A DNA stretch of 5,454 bases from positions 1 through 5,454 of the forward strand of contig JAIRLL010000390.1 in assembly GCA_031259505.1 (NCBI GenBank), written 5' to 3'. How positions within the stretch are numbered: position 1 is the first letter of the stretch; the number at the start of each line of letters is the position of its first letter. Source of the stretch: Tannerella sp. (GTDB lineage: Bacteria > Bacteroidota > Bacteroidia > Bacteroidales > Tannerellaceae). Under the pieces are notes generated by a model. The model made no database searches, had not been told where the DNA came from, and worked only from the letters and a program-made list of their open reading frames with translations. Shown one piece after another: positions 5,336 through 5,454 of the stretch. Made by a program: the position numbers and the translations under genes.

Positions 5336-5454
5336 GCGACTGTCTGCACCGACTGTTTATTCCGGACAGAAGAAAACGAACGGTAATCGCGGATATCCCT
5401 GTACAAAACTTTACTGCGTCAGGTTTATACTGCACGCGGTGTGATTTTGTGATA

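Noticed and set aside
5340..5369. Possible terminator hairpin after the DJ-1 gene (CTGTCTG with CGGACAG)
   Set aside because: The stem needs a G-U pair, has a 16-nt loop and is not followed by a T tract on either strand.

Overview
The window looks like a chromosomal segment from a member of the Bacteroidetes, most likely order Bacteroidales. This rests on three things: Bacteroidetes-type versions of NadK and PdxJ, promoter -7 boxes of the form TAnnTTTG, and A-rich leaders with little Shine-Dalgarno signal. The core genes are moderately GC-rich (about 55% in one hand-counted stretch of exbB). All calls come from reading the sequence; no database search was run.

Positions 1-718 hold no intact gene. 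The left edge carries, on the minus strand, an open reading frame that reads as the catalytic core of an IS5-like DDE transposase (DDE_Tnp_4 type). It lacks a recognisable N-terminus and runs off the window. Next come two short REP-like repeats sharing a GAAGCAATC end, a 16-bp perfect palindrome, and a compact minus-strand transcription unit. That unit has a -7 box at 661-669, a transcript of about 70 nt, and a perfect 8-bp hairpin with a GNRA loop followed by a T tract.

Positions 719-2472 hold a divergent pair. nadK (NAD kinase) is on the minus strand and pdxJ (pyridoxine 5'-phosphate synthase) on the plus strand. They share a 137-bp intergenic region with two adjacent palindromes that contain -7 promoter boxes facing both ways.

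Positions 2506-2799 hold a small, AT-rich gene (about 33% GC by hand count) of unknown function. It sits between pdxJ and the next operon and looks compositionally foreign.

Positions 2834-5335 are a tight plus-strand operon: exbB (MotA/TolQ/ExbB proton channel), exbD, a TonB/TolA-like energy transducer, and a DJ-1/PfpI-family protein. Gaps are 12 nt, a 4-nt ATGA overlap and 7 nt. ExbB and ExbD would use the proton motive force to drive the TonB-like protein, which spans the periplasm to power outer-membrane receptors or support the envelope. The DJ-1 protein is probably a cytoplasmic stress or repair protein co-transcribed with them. Positions 5336-5454 contain no supportable gene.
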